A stretch of DNA of 64,000 nucleotides, taken from positions 25,226-89,225 of the forward strand of contig RXON01001453.1 of the NCBI GenBank assembly GCA_009667805.1. The letters run 5' to 3'. Position 1 is the stretch's first letter. Every line of letters begins with the position of its first letter. Origin of the DNA: Leptobrachium leishanense (lineage: Eukaryota; Chordata; Amphibia; Anura; Megophryidae). Position numbers and translations under genes: made by a program. Below the pieces are notes generated by a model that was not told the origin of the DNA, ran no database searches, and saw nothing but the letters and a program-made list of their open reading frames with translations. Below are positions 1 through 10,888 of this stretch, piece by piece.

Positions 1-1537
1 GTCCGGCCTCATAGTCCAGGAATATCCCCAATCTATGACAGGAAAAGGAGTGAGGTAACTGGATGTCATTACTGTCATGTGATATATAATACATTTTATT
101 AACATACTTCTCCAAACCCCAGGACTTGTTATTATTTCCAATCACTGACTGCCATCCCCTCCTCTCTATACTGGGATAGGTCATCCCGACCCTCCACCAC
201 CCTGATTCACTGACCTCCACTTCCCAATAATGTCGCCCTGAGGAGAAACTCCTGGAGCTTAAACCCTGAGCAAACTGAAATCTCTCTGGTGTTTCTGGGC
301 GACTCAGATTTATTCCTGACACGGAAACAGTTTTCAAATCCTCAGATACAGAAACATCATTACTAGCCGTGTTTACATCCAGTAACATGTCTGAAGCCGT
401 GTTTACATCCAGTAACATGTCTGAAGCCGTGTTTACATCCAGTAACATGTCTGAAGCCGTGTTTACATCCAGTAACATGTCTGAAGCCTCCGGTACACGG
501 TGCCGTCTCTTTATTCCGGTCACAAACCCAGCTAGGCCTAAGTGTAAGGTCACAAAGATCAGACCCACATCCAGATCTTCTACATCATGGACCTTTATAT
601 CACGTCTCTCTGTGTCCTCCTCGGCGTCACAAAAGTCGTCTCTGTCTGATTCCCGTCCTTGTAAGACAGTTACTGGGTCCTTCATGTCACACAGCTCCTC
701 GATGTCGCCCATCTTCCTGGACAGCTCCTCCTTCTTTATTTCCAGCTGCCGGATTAGATCTGAGACTCGAAGTGAGACCTGCTCTTCCTGCCTGGAGATC
801 TCACTCAGGACTCGCTTCTCCAGGGCTTCTAACTGTTCCCTGATGTCTCTAATCAGGGCAGTGACTCGCTCTGTTAGCCCGGCTGCTTTTCCTGGCACTT
901 GTCTTCTGAGCTCCTCCAGGCTCCGGACTCTTTTCTCGGCCTCCTCTCTCTGTGAGGTCAGTTTCTGCAGAATATTCCTCAGTTTCTCCTTCTTCTTCTC
1001 AGAGGCCTCATTCAGAGTCTCCAGCTCGTGTCCCCTGTGCTCTCCGGTCAAGATGCAGGACACACAGATACAGGCCGCGTCGTCACAACAGTAATACTCC
1101 AGGACCTTCTTGTGGACGGAGCATTTCCTGTTTCTCAGTGAAGTGGTGGGTTCAGTTAAGACGTGTTCTGCTGACTTGCTGTGTATCTTCAGGTGGTCTT
1201 CACACAGAGAAGCTTCACACAGCAGACAAGTTTTAGCAGCTGGTACAGGATAACCGATACAATAAATGCAGGGGATTCCCGCCTCCTCTCGTTTTTTGTC
1301 AGCTTCCTGGAAAGTCTCCGCGATGTTACGCAGCCTCAGGTTCCTTTTCAGTTTAGGTCTCACCCTATATCTCTTTCTGCATTCAGGACAGGAATAGTCT
1401 CCTTCCTCCTGGTTGTCCCATGTTTTGGTGATACAGTCCTGGCAGTAGTTATGTCCACACGTCAGGGTCACAGGATCCGTATAAATGTCCGTACAGATGG
1501 GGCAGATCAGCTCGTCTCGCAGATCAGCAGACGCCAT
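1..1537 (-). CDS. TRIM-family E3 ubiquitin ligase (RING/B-box/coiled-coil/SPRY), C-terminus beyond window
   Basis: The frame is open from an ATG at 1537 to the window edge (about 512 codons). A C3HC4 RING finger lies at residues 12-53 (C12, C15, C27, H29, C32, C35, C50, C53). It is followed by a cysteine-rich B-box 1-like stretch (about 88-120) and a B-box 2 (about 137-175, C-x2-H then paired cysteines and histidines). A long Glu/Lys/Arg-rich coiled coil spans about 180-290, and a PRY/SPRY domain starts near residue 410 (motif SGINLSRPETPERF, then SSGRHYWEVEV). TRIM proteins of this layout are RING E3 ubiquitin ligases that dimerise through the coiled coil and bind targets through SPRY; many act in innate immunity. 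Those roles are family knowledge, not shown here. Oddities are a linker containing four identical 10-residue repeats and a RING-to-SPRY coding run with no visible intron. The subfamily cannot be fixed by eye; frog genomes carry many such paralogs. Confidence 0.9.
   Translation of the reverse strand, partial: MASADLRDELICPICTDIYTDPVTLTCGHNYCQDCITKTWDNQEEGDYSCPECRKRYRVRPKLKRNLRLRNIAETFQEADKKREEAGIPCIYCIGYPVPAAKTCLLCEASLCEDHLKIHSKSAEHVLTEPTTSLRNRKCSVHKKVLEYYCCDDAACICVSCILTGEHRGHELETLNEASEKKKEKLRNILQKLTSQREEAEKRVRSLEELRRQVPGKAAGLTERVTALIRDIREQLEALEKRVLSEISRQEEQVSLRVSDLIRQLEIKKEELSRKMGDIEELCDMKDPVTVLQGRESDRDDFCDAEEDTERRDIKVHDVEDLDVGLIFVTLHLGLAGFVTGIKRRHRVPEASDMLLDVNTASDMLLDVNTASDMLLDVNTASDMLLDVNTASNDVSVSEDLKTVSVSGINLSRPETPERFQFAQGLSSRSFSSGRHYWEVEVSESGWWRVGMTYPSIERRGWQSVIGNNNKSWGLEKYVNKMYYISHDSNDIQLPHSFSCHRLGIFLDYEAG
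369..488. repeat. Four perfect 30-bp tandem repeats inside the TRIM coding sequence
   Basis: Four identical 30-bp units run end to end at 369-398, 399-428, 429-458 and 459-488. On the minus strand each encodes the ten residues ASDMLLDVNT, so the array keeps the frame. It sits in the linker between the coiled coil and SPRY. Perfect identity suggests recent expansion. Confidence 0.95.
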
Positions 1538-1560
1538 GGCTGGAAGCAGGGAGGGAAATA
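1538..1560 (-). other. Putative 3' splice site just upstream of the TRIM start codon
   Basis: Reading the minus strand, a pyrimidine-rich tract ends in TTCCAG two bases before the ATG (AG at 1541-1540). The same acceptor-like sequence precedes the ATG of the two TRIM exon scraps near 34262 and 58049, which supports a conserved intron/exon border with a 5' UTR exon upstream. No TATA box or other promoter was recognised in this window. Confidence 0.5.
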
Positions 1561-2146
1561 ACCAGCAAAGTGATTCTTCTTTCAGACAGTTTGCTGGGCG
1601 GGTGTGTCCATAAATATGTGAATTTTAGCTCCTGGTTGTTAACCCTTTCAGATCACAAGTACAGTTACCATATAGTGCAGTAAAGTTAATGAACGCTAAA
1701 TGAAGGAGCATTATCTGCACGAGGTGGGATTCCTTTATGGAAGCTTCAGGTATAAAACATTGTAACACATAAAGAAGATCCTAAATAATGCTGACACATA
1801 CATAGGGAGCGATTCCCTGTCAGATTGAGATACCCCCGAATCACGGTAAAGAAGCGGCACAGAGCGGGTATGAATACAAAATCCCTTTTACTTTGTAGAA
1901 GAGCATCATACAGGAGAGTAGGACGTGTCCCGATCCCTGACCAGGGCCGGATTTGCATCTCAGGAGCCTGTAGACATAGAAATACCCCCCCTCCCCAAAC
2001 AAAAAAAGAAAAAGAAAAATGCCAAAGTGAGTTTTTAAATTTTCCTTTTGGGGCAAACTAGAAAAAAAACATTTGTAAAAAAGGAAAAAGTTTCTTTCTG
2101 CGTCAAATCAAAAGAAGGGGCAGAATCTGTTGCGTTAGTTGCGTAA
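1561..2146. other. Non-coding flank of the TRIM gene
   Basis: There is no credible gene or repeat here. It probably holds the first intron or 5' flank of the TRIM gene. A homopurine A-rich stretch lies near 2000-2100. Confidence 0.4.
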
Positions 2147-2305
2147 GACAGCGACATAGGGTGATTCAACACAAATTTATACTGTATCTCAATACACAAC
2201 TCAGACCACTCACCCTATGTCGCTGTCTTTCTTCCCTACATGTTTATTGGGAGTCATCATCGAATGAAGTGGCCAGTGGGGGGGCCTATATGAATTCTAC
2301 CCACT
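2147..2305. repeat. PLE left terminal repeat with fold-back arms
   Basis: An 18-bp segment at 2147-2164 is the exact reverse complement of 2210-2227, with about 45 bp between. The enclosed segment is the reverse complement of 12961-13020 at the right end, while 2210-2305 matches 13009-13112 directly. The left terminus thus holds an inverted partial copy followed by a direct copy of the right terminus. Complex partly inverted terminal repeats are known in PLEs. Confidence 0.75.
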
Positions 2306-2346
2306 GGGTTCTACCCCATTAGGTTCTACCCCATTCAAAATTATAA

Positions 2347-5300
2347 TTGTTGCGCCCAAACCTATTTTTCTATTTTTGTTATTACTGTTATCCCTTACAA
2401 TTGGTCGGCGGCACAATGCCATTAATAGACATAAGAACGAATGTGGGAAGGAACATTGACCTCTTCTTTAATGAGGAGGTTCAAGTAGAGCCACTGGCCG
2501 GAGAGGGGGAGGATGTTCAACAAATGATACCGCCCCTAAAGAAAAATCTGATTCAGGAAGTTAAAATGAATTTAGAAATAGCCACCCTGGAAAAGTATAT
2601 AAAAGAAAAAATCACACCAAGGGGCCTTAGATATGATAAGATGCCCACATACAATAGAAACAAACAAAAATTTCTTGATGGGTAGAGGGAGATGCTGGAG
2701 GGTTTTTCTTTTCGTACTATGGAGTATATCATAGAAGAGCTCCCGATTTTGTCGGCAAATATAAGTACCTCGATTGATTATATTGAAAGCCATACAACTG
2801 AGGAAGAAATGAAGGGAATTTCTAAGGATTTGGAACTAGTCATAAATAAAGTAGAAAAAGAGGTTTCTGCTATTAAAAGGAGAAAATTCCAGAGAGATAG
2901 GGATGAATATCCTAAGGGCCAAGTATTTAAATCTGATATACAGAAAAGTGCTCATGATACGAATAGGTCTAAAAATATTATTAATAATCATCCTTTTCAT
3001 AATCCTAAAACACCAAAAAATTAGAATGCCCTTAACAATAAGAGGAGGAATCCTTGGAATAATTTTTCCCGTAATGGATACTCAAGAACTCCCAGAAATT
3101 ATGTATATCAGTCCAACCAGAGAACTAGTTCAAAAAAATATTCCAGTCTTCTAATCAGAGAACTCCAAAAAGTAACCCTTACCAACAATATCAGGGCAAA
3201 AGGGGTTATAATGGGGATCAATATAATGTTCCTGTTAAGAATCAATATCAAGTTCTGGAGAATAGTTGGGATTCCCATCCCCCCGAGTCCTGTTCAAAAA
3301 AGCAGGTTTTTCAGGAGGGACATCGCCTCCATACCGAACCCGACAGTTGGGGGCATGTCCCAATAGAACCACACATCCATATTATTCAACGCCCAATAAA
3401 GAAAAGACAGCTAGAAGAGTACGACGAGGAAATAGAGGAGGAAGACCGCACCAGAAAAGAGAAAAGGGAGAGGTACTGAATATGGAAGGCATTTTTAATT
3501 GAAGTGGTCAGGCTCTAGAGAGGAAAGAAATCCAACTTCTTAATAAGGGGTTAAAGTTTGCCCCTAAATTATATGCAAATAAGTTTGATCTGTATATAGA
3601 TCTACAAAAATTTAAAAGAAAACTGTGTTTAAAAAAATTCTTTAATAAGAATCCTATTGAGAGAGCTGTGATAGAGGAGAGTGACACTTATAGGCACACT
3701 CAATTGAAACCTAAATCCACATTTTATCCCAAATATATGGTTTCTGATCAGAAGAAACTGTTTGAGCTATCTGTACTAACTGATGTTGAGAAACTGTCGT
3801 GTAAAAATTCTTTTCAGAATCTAACCCGGCAGGAGAAGGTGGCACTTAATAAATTTACAGAAAATAGAGACATCGTAATAAAACCAGTCGATAAAGGCGG
3901 AGGCCTGGTTATTTTATCAAAAGATCAGTATAGAAAGGAAGCGCTAAGAATCTTATCAGATAGGACAACTTATGAACCTTTAAAAGCAGATCCTACACAG
4001 GGGTGTGCAAAATCGTTGGATGACTTGCTCAATTATGGCAAGTCAGAGGAAATATTAAATGAAAAGGAATATAGTTATCTATGAATATTGCATCCTCGGA
4101 TACCGTTTTATTACTGGCTTCCGAAGATTCATAAGAACATCTCTAATCCCCCTGGTCGACCTATTATATCAGGGGTAGATTCATTAACAAGTTTGCTGTC
4201 CCAATACATTGATAAGCAACTCCAGCCATATGTGCAACAATCTCCGTCACATTTTAGAGACAGTATTAATGTCATGCAGTCATTGGAGGGAGTTCGTTGG
4301 GAGGATGATTTATTATTGGTGACGTGTGACGTGTGTTCATTATACACGATTATACCACATCAATTGGTTTGTAGGGCAGTGGAGAAAATACTCTCGATGG
4401 ATCCACTTCTGCCCAAATCTCAGGTTGAATTCATTGTTAGATCTATTGAATTTATACTACAACATAATTATTTCTTTTTCGATGACACATTTTATTTACA
4501 AAAGTCAGGGACGGACATGGGCCCCAGGTTTGTGCCCAGTTATGCCAACCTATTTATGGCAGACTGGGAATCCAGTTTTGTCTACGGTTGGCGTGATTGG
4601 TGCGTCACCTGGTCCTCTATGGCCGTTATGTAGATGATATTTTATTTATATGTAGAGGAGGGGAGGCCAGGTTTGCTCGAATTCTTCACCCATTTGGATG
4701 ATAACGAATGGGGTATAAGACTGGACACTAAGTACAACTCAAAATCAATTGAATTTTTAGACCTCAATATCTATATAGAAGATGGCCTTATTAAAACAAA
4801 AACGTTGTTTAAGCCAGTAGATTCTAATAGTTATATTCATCAATCCAGCTGCCATGCACCACACTGGCTTGGAGCGGTCCCTAAGGGTCAATTCCAGAGG
4901 ATGAGGAGGAATTGCTCGGAGCTTTCTCAGTTTCAAATACAGGCTGAAAGACTAAAGAATGATTTTTTAGAGAAAGGTTACGAGGAAAAAACTCTAGATG
5001 CAACTATAATAGAGGTAGAGCAGATTGAGAGGGAACAACTCCTTAGATATAAGGAAAAGAAGCAGGACGATAAAGGAGTGACCTTTGTCTTTGATTATAA
5101 TAAACAAGCGGGAAAAATTTAAAATATAATAAGAAAACATTGGTCTGTTTTACAACAGGACCCTCTTCTTAATGAGATTTTGAGTGCTAACCCGACTGTT
5201 ATTAATAGAGGAGCCAGGAATCTTAAAAACCATTTGGTTTGGAGTCATGTAGACCCGATCAAAAGGAATGACTGGTTCGGTCTACAACCGGGGTTCTACA

Positions 5301-5553
5301 GATGTGGAACATGTCCTGCATGTAAAAACTTGCACTTATCAAGAACTTTTGTCCCACCTTCAACAAAAGGGAGGGAGATGGGATTAAGGAAATTAAGATT
5401 AGAAGTATCATTACGTGTAGAGTCAAAAATGTCATCTACAGATTTACATGTCCCTGTGGGCTTCATTATATTGGTCATACTACACGTTCTCTGTTTATAC
5501 GTATTAGGGAACATGTCTACAATATAGGAAAAGGTGTTGAACATCATTCCGTC
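2347..5553 (+). pseudogene. PLE reverse transcriptase / GIY-YIG ORF, N-terminal and central parts
   Basis: Several frames carry PLE protein in order. The N-terminal region (2400-3020) includes TLEKYIKEKITPRGLRYD, typical of PLE upstream domains. The thumb/finger region (3520-4084) includes VIKPVDKGGGLVILSKDQY. The palm (4088-4640) includes FYYWLPKIHKN, PPGRPIISG and the catalytic YVDDILF near 4630. The C-terminal thumb (4640-5120) includes FLDLNIYIEDG. The start of GIY-YIG (5430-5553) includes CPCGLHYIGHTTRSLF. Breaks include an in-frame stop at 2683, a stop at 4082, a frameshift near 4620-4640 and a stop at 5120. The gypsy insertion cuts the GIY-YIG domain at 5553; its remainder is at 11864-12031. 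The element can no longer make an intact protein. Confidence 0.88.
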
Positions 5554-6575
5554 TGTCAGGTTCGTGTTTATGGAGCTCAGGATGCGGGACAAGCCGTTTT
5601 TGGGGTTGAGTCTGGATGTGATAAGGTGTATGGTAAATAACGTAAAGGTTTTAGTACCTGGCTGGGTTTGGTTGAAGAGAGACGTCGTTGATGCAGGCTG
5701 AGGTTCGGTACACGGTGAAAGCAGGCAGAGAGTTGTCGTTGATACAAGCTGGGGTTCGGTACACGGTGAAAGCAGGCAAAGCGTCGTCATTGATACAAGC
5801 CGGGGTTCGGTACACGGTGAAAGCAGGCAGAGCGTCGTCGTTGATACAAGCCGGGGTTCGGTACACAGTGAAAGCAGGCAGAGCGTCGTCGTTGATACAA
5901 GCCGGGGTTCGGTACACAGTGAAAGCAGGCAGAGCGTCGTCGTTGATACAAGCCGGGGTTCGGTACACAGTGAAAGCAGGCAGAGCGTCGTCGTTGATAC
6001 AAGCCGGGGTTCGGTACACAGTGAAAGCAGGCAGAGCGTCGTCGTTGATACAAGCCGGTTCGGTACACAGTGAAAGCAGGCAGAGCGTCGTCGTTGATAC
6101 AAGCCGGGGTTCGGTACACAGTGAAAGCAGGTAAGATATCTTTAGACAGGTGTGCTCAGGTAAGGGAGGTTTAAAGGGGAGGAACAGGACAACCAAGCAA
6201 TGAGTCTTGGAGAGGTTGGTGTTTAAATAGGGCGCCTGTGGGAATTGGGCCAATCAGGAGAGAGGTGTACCTGGTTGCCTGGGGATACTGGGTTTTGATT
6301 GGTTGGGGACGCCATCTTGGAAAGCCACGTGGGACGCCGAGACGCGAGGAGACTGGTGCCGGAGAGCAAGCGCTGGGGAAGGACTCGGTGGCGCCGCGGG
6401 GGTGCGCAGCCGATCGAGGGGGTCCCTGGTATGGAGCGCCGATGCTGGGGCCATGGTGTTGCAGGGACAGCCCTCACTACCAGCAAGGAAGCCGCCGGGG
6501 GTCTGGAACCGCGGTGCAGGGCGGAGGTCCGGTGACCGGCAGTGGGTGAGTCAGTGGGTCCGGCGGGACCTGACA
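5554..6575 (-). repeat. 3' LTR of gypsy chromovirus 1
   Basis: The LTR has TG...CA ends and contains a 51-bp tandem array (about 5682-6130). It has one more array unit than its partner, and that extra unit lacks 4 bp near 6055; 51 minus 4 accounts exactly for the 47-bp length difference. The pol frame runs into this LTR and stops at 6223. Confidence 0.93.
5682..6130. repeat. 51-bp tandem array in the left gypsy LTR
   Basis: About nine copies of a 51-bp unit (core ggttcggtacacagtgaaag) are present. The unit is a multiple of three without stops in several frames, so spurious repetitive ORFs of 17-residue period appear on both strands. The same array is in the other LTR (about 11020-11425, about eight copies). 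Confidence 0.93.
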
Positions 6576-9500
6576 GTACCCCCTTCTTAGGACGACCCCT
6601 CTGGGGGCGTAACGGGCCAGGCTTGGAAGGGTGTAGGAAGTGGAAGGCCCGTACCCGAGAAGGGGCATGGACTTGAGTCGCGGGTTCCCATGAATTTTCC
6701 TCGGGTCCATATCCCTTCCACTGGATGAGATATTCTAATTTTTTGTAGCGAGAACGGGAATCGAGAATACGTTGGACTTCGAATTCCTTAAGACCCTCCA
6801 TGGTGATTGGGTCTGGAGGAGGGGGTGAGCGCTGGGGAAAGTGGTCCTCTGTCCAGGGCTTTAGAAGGGAAACATGGAAAACCGGATGTATTTTAAACGA
6901 GGGAGGGAGTTGGAGGCGGACAGCGACAGGGGAGATGATGGAGACGATGGGATAGGGACCTATGTATTTAGGACCTAATTTCTTTGTTGGACACGACAGT
7001 TTGAGATTTTTTGTAGATAGCCATACTTTCTGTGATGGTTGATAAGCAGGGGCTGCTTTGCGATGTAGGTCGGCATATTTTTTGTAGGTGTTTTGGGATT
7101 CTAATAGGGTGTTCTTCGCGAGGATGAACCCTTGTTGTAGCTTCTGAATATGGTCGTTGACCAGAGGTAAGGGACTCTGGGGGGGAGTGTCTGGAAGGAC
7201 TGAGGGGTGAAACCCATAGTTAGTGTAAAAAGGGGATTGTTTGATAGAGGTGTGTATTTGGGAATTGTATGCAAATTCCGCTGTGGTGAGGAGGTCGGAC
7301 CAATCGTCTTGTAGGTACGAAGTATAGCAACGTAAGTATTGTTCCAAGGTTTGGTTCGTTCTTTCGGTCTGCCCATTGGAGTGGGGGTGAAAGGCAGTGG
7401 ACAGACAGACGGATATGTGTAGTAGTGTACAGAAGGCTTTCCAGAACCTTGAGGTAAATTGGGGGCCACGATCTGAGATGATGGTTTCTGGGGTGCCATG
7501 GAGCCTGAAAACATGATGAAAAAAAAGGTTGGCGGTGTCCTTGGCGGAGGGTGATCCTTGAGTAGGGATAAAGTGGGCCATTTTGGACAGTCGGTCTACT
7601 ACCACCATGATAGTGGTATGTTTTCGGGACGGGGGTAGGTCGACGATGAAGTCAACGGAAACACTAGACCATGGGCGAAGCGGGACTGGTAAAGGTTGGA
7701 GGAGTCCTGTTACTTTCGTTCTAGGGACTTTACAACGGTTACAGGTGTCGCATGTCTTGACGTATTTCTGAACGTCTAGGGAGACGGAGGGCCACCAAAA
7801 ATGTCGAAGGATGAGGTCTAGTGTCTTTCTGATACCTCCGTGTCCTGCTGTGGGGGCGTCGTGATTGAGGTGTAGGATTTCCAATCGTTTGGCCGGAGGT
7901 ATGAACAAGCGTCCGGAGTTGTGGGGCGAGGAGGTGTCACGGTCTTGGAGGTTTTTAAGAAGGTGGGTCTGAGTGGCAAGGAAATGTCCCTGATGTAGAA
8001 CGGTGTCTTCTTCGTCCGTGGATGTTGGGGTTTCGTCTGACAGGCGGGAAAGGGCGTCGGCCTTTCCGTTTTTGCTTCCTGGGCGATAAGTTATGTGAAA
8101 TGAAAAACGAGAAAAAAACAGGGCCCAGCGGGCTAGCCTCGGACAGAGCCGACGTGCCGATCTTAAGTATTCTAGATTTTTATGATCTGTGAAGATGGTT
8201 GTGGGGTGAAGGGTGCCTTCCAGGAGGTGTCTCCATTCTTCGAGGGCGTTTTTTATGGCCAGGAGTTCCCTATCGCCTACGCTGTAGTTGACTTCGGCTG
8301 GTGATAGTTTGCGGGAGAAGAAAGCTACAGGGTGTAGACGATCATTGTTTTCGTCTCGCTGAGAGAGGACGGCTCCGGTGGCGATCCCTGAGGCATCCAC
8401 TTCCAGAGAATAGGGTTTAGAGGGATCAGGTAGCAGCAGGATGGGTGCGGTGGTGAAGCGGGTACGTAGGTTGTCGAACGCCTTTTGGGTTCCTTCGGTC
8501 CATAGGAAGGGGGTGTTCTTCCTGGTCAATTGGGTGAGAGGCTGGGCAAACCTGGAGAAGTTACGAATGAATTTGCGATAAAAATTTGCAAATCCAATAA
8601 AGCTTTGTACTTCTTTTTTTGTACGAGGGCGAGGCCATTTGGTGATGGCTTCGATTTTCCGAGGGTCCATTTCTATATGACCCGGGGTGATTATGAACCC
8701 TAGAAATTCGATTCGCGGAGTGTTGAAAATACATTTTTCGAGCTTAGCGTACAGGTTGTGGGACCGTAGGCGGGCAAGGACGGTATTAACATGTTGGTAG
8801 TGTTGTGACAAGGACTCGGAGTAGATAAGAATATCGTCCAGGTAGGCGACTACGTATACATCCAGTATATCGCGTAGGATATCGTTTATGAAGTGTTGGA
8901 AAGCAGCTGGGGCGTTGCATAGCCCATATGGCATAACAAGATATTCGAAATGGCCATATCTTGTGCGGAAGGCCGTCTTCCACTCATCCCCTTCGCGCAC
9001 GCGCAGTAAATTGTACGCCCCCTAAGGTCGAGTTTCGTGAAAACGGTGGCCGTTTTTAGCTGGTCAAGGAGTTCGGGTATAAGTGGTAGGGGATACTTGT
9101 TCTTTACGGTGATTTTATTTAGTTCTCGATAGTCCACGCACGGGCGAAGACCCCCATCCTTCTTTTCAACAAAAAATATGCCCGCTCCCGCGGGGGAAGA
9201 GGAGGGTCGGATAAAGTTCTTCTCTAGATTTTCCTGAATATATCCTTTTAGTACCCGTAGTTCGGGTCCCGACAACGGGTAAATGCAGCCATAGGGTATG
9301 GCAGCTCCAGGAAGGAGGTCAATGGGGCAGTCGTATATACGAGGAGGGGGGAGCTTTTCTACTCCTTTCTTGCAGAAGACGTCTGCATAGTTCGCGTACG
9401 CTTGTGGTAGGGTCACTTGGGCGGTTCTCAGGTTCTGGTCAAGAATGGATAGGATGGTACCTGTGGTGTGTGCGAGACAATGAGCCCTGCAGTGGGGAGA

Positions 9501-10865
9501 GGAGAAGGTAAGACGACTAGTGGTCCAGGAGATTGTGGGGTCGTGTTTTACCAACCAGGGTAACCCTAGGATGATGGGAAATAGGGGTGATGTGACCAGA
9601 TCGAATCGTAAGGTTTCTTTGTGTCGGTCACCTATATATATCGTAAGAGATATGGTTTCGGTAGTGACCGGACCGGATATCAAGGGAGATCCATCGACAC
9701 TTTGAATGCTCAAGGGTTTAGCTTTATTTTGGTGAGGGATACAAAGAAGAGTAGCCAGAGTAGTGTCCATAAAGCAGCCACTCGCGCCGGAGTCGATCAT
9801 AGCAGGAAGGGTCACTGAGCGTTCATCCCACTGTAATAGAATGAATACAGACAAATGTTGAGACTCGACAGGGTGCAGATCTCCTAGGCGCGGATCATCG
9901 GGTATTTTATGGTCGTTACCTTGATGGAGTTTGACCTTATCGGGGCATTCACGGGCAATGTGGTTGGGTTTGCCACAATAGAGACACAGATGGTGGTTCC
10001 GTCGTCTTGCAAGTTCTTCAGGCGGTAGGTGCCCCTTTACTAGTCCAATTTGCATGGCTTCTCCGAAAGGTGCCGAGGTAGCAGGAGGGGAGGTGACGGG
10101 AGTGGGTGTGGAAAAGAAAGGTCGCCTTGTAGACGGAGTGGAGACTTGGGTGACTCGTTCTCTTTTTCGTTCTCGTAGGCGTCGGTCTATGTTGGTAACC
10201 AGCTGTATGAGGGGTTCGAGGGAGAGAGGGGCTCGGACGTGGGATAGGTCATCCTTTATCTCGCTGGATAATCCGACCTTGAACTGACTGACCAGTGCGG
10301 TTTCGTTCCAACCCGTCTCTATGGACAGAGTCTTGAATTCAGCAACATAGTCCTCCACCGGGCGTTTCCCCTGTTTCAGGTCTCGTATGGAGGTTTGGGC
10401 TGACTCAAACCGATATGGGTCCTCATACAAGTCGTCCAGTGCTGTGATAAAGGCTTCCCAGGATACAAGAGCGGGATCGTTGCTGGTAATGAGATGGTGA
10501 GCCCACAGTCGGGGTTCGCCTTGTAACAGCGATATCACTGTTTTGATTCTGATGTCTTCGGAGTGGTAGGTTCGGGGTTTTAGGGAAAACAGGAGTTGAC
10601 AATCCGTAAGAAACACCCGATATTTGTTCCGGTCACCGGAAAATCGGTCTGGCAAAGGCACAAGAGGTTCAGGAGCCATAGCATCAACCAAGGGTAGATG
10701 AGTTGGTAGGCTTGGGATGGGGAGGGGCGAGGTAGCGGCCATAAGGTCCGAGATCTGGTTCTGGAGTTGAGCCTGTCCGGTTTGTAGGCCTTGGACGGTC
10801 TGGTTTAGATTCCCGATCTGGCGGGACATTGTGTTGAGGGCTTCGGCTATATCCGCGAGGTCCAT
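6223..10865 (-). pseudogene. Gypsy chromovirus gag-pol polyprotein, one frameshift
   Basis: Translation starts at 10865, only 23 nt from the 5' LTR. The gag part ends in a CCHC zinc knuckle ([17 protein letters not shown], about residue 300). Then come an aspartic protease ([12 protein letters not shown], about 360), reverse transcriptase (VDYRELNK; catalytic YLDDILIYS), RNase H (EVDASGIATGAVLSQ; TDHKNLEYL), integrase (HHCC finger; DDE core with VDFIVDLPPS, ISDRGPQFTS and HPHSNGQTERTNQ) and a C-terminal chromodomain (YLIQWKGYGPEENSWEP). The chromodomain places it among chromoviruses, where it is thought to steer integration to chromatin. A single apparent 1-bp deletion in a G-run near 9022-9027, in the RT sequence LRGAYN, separates the 659-aa and 925-aa frames. 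The rest is intact. The pol stop lies inside the 3' LTR at 6223. Confidence 0.93.
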
Positions 10866-10888
10866 TCGGTAATAGGCTTGGTTGTATC

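Noticed and set aside
369..1561. Plus-strand ORFs of 241, 94 and 126 codons
   Set aside because: They are antisense shadows of the TRIM gene, whose minus-strand frame has clear RING and SPRY motifs.
5651..6253. Repetitive ORFs with a 17-residue period over the gypsy LTR (also 10847-11541)
   Set aside because: Produced by the 51-bp LTR array; open on both strands and without domain.
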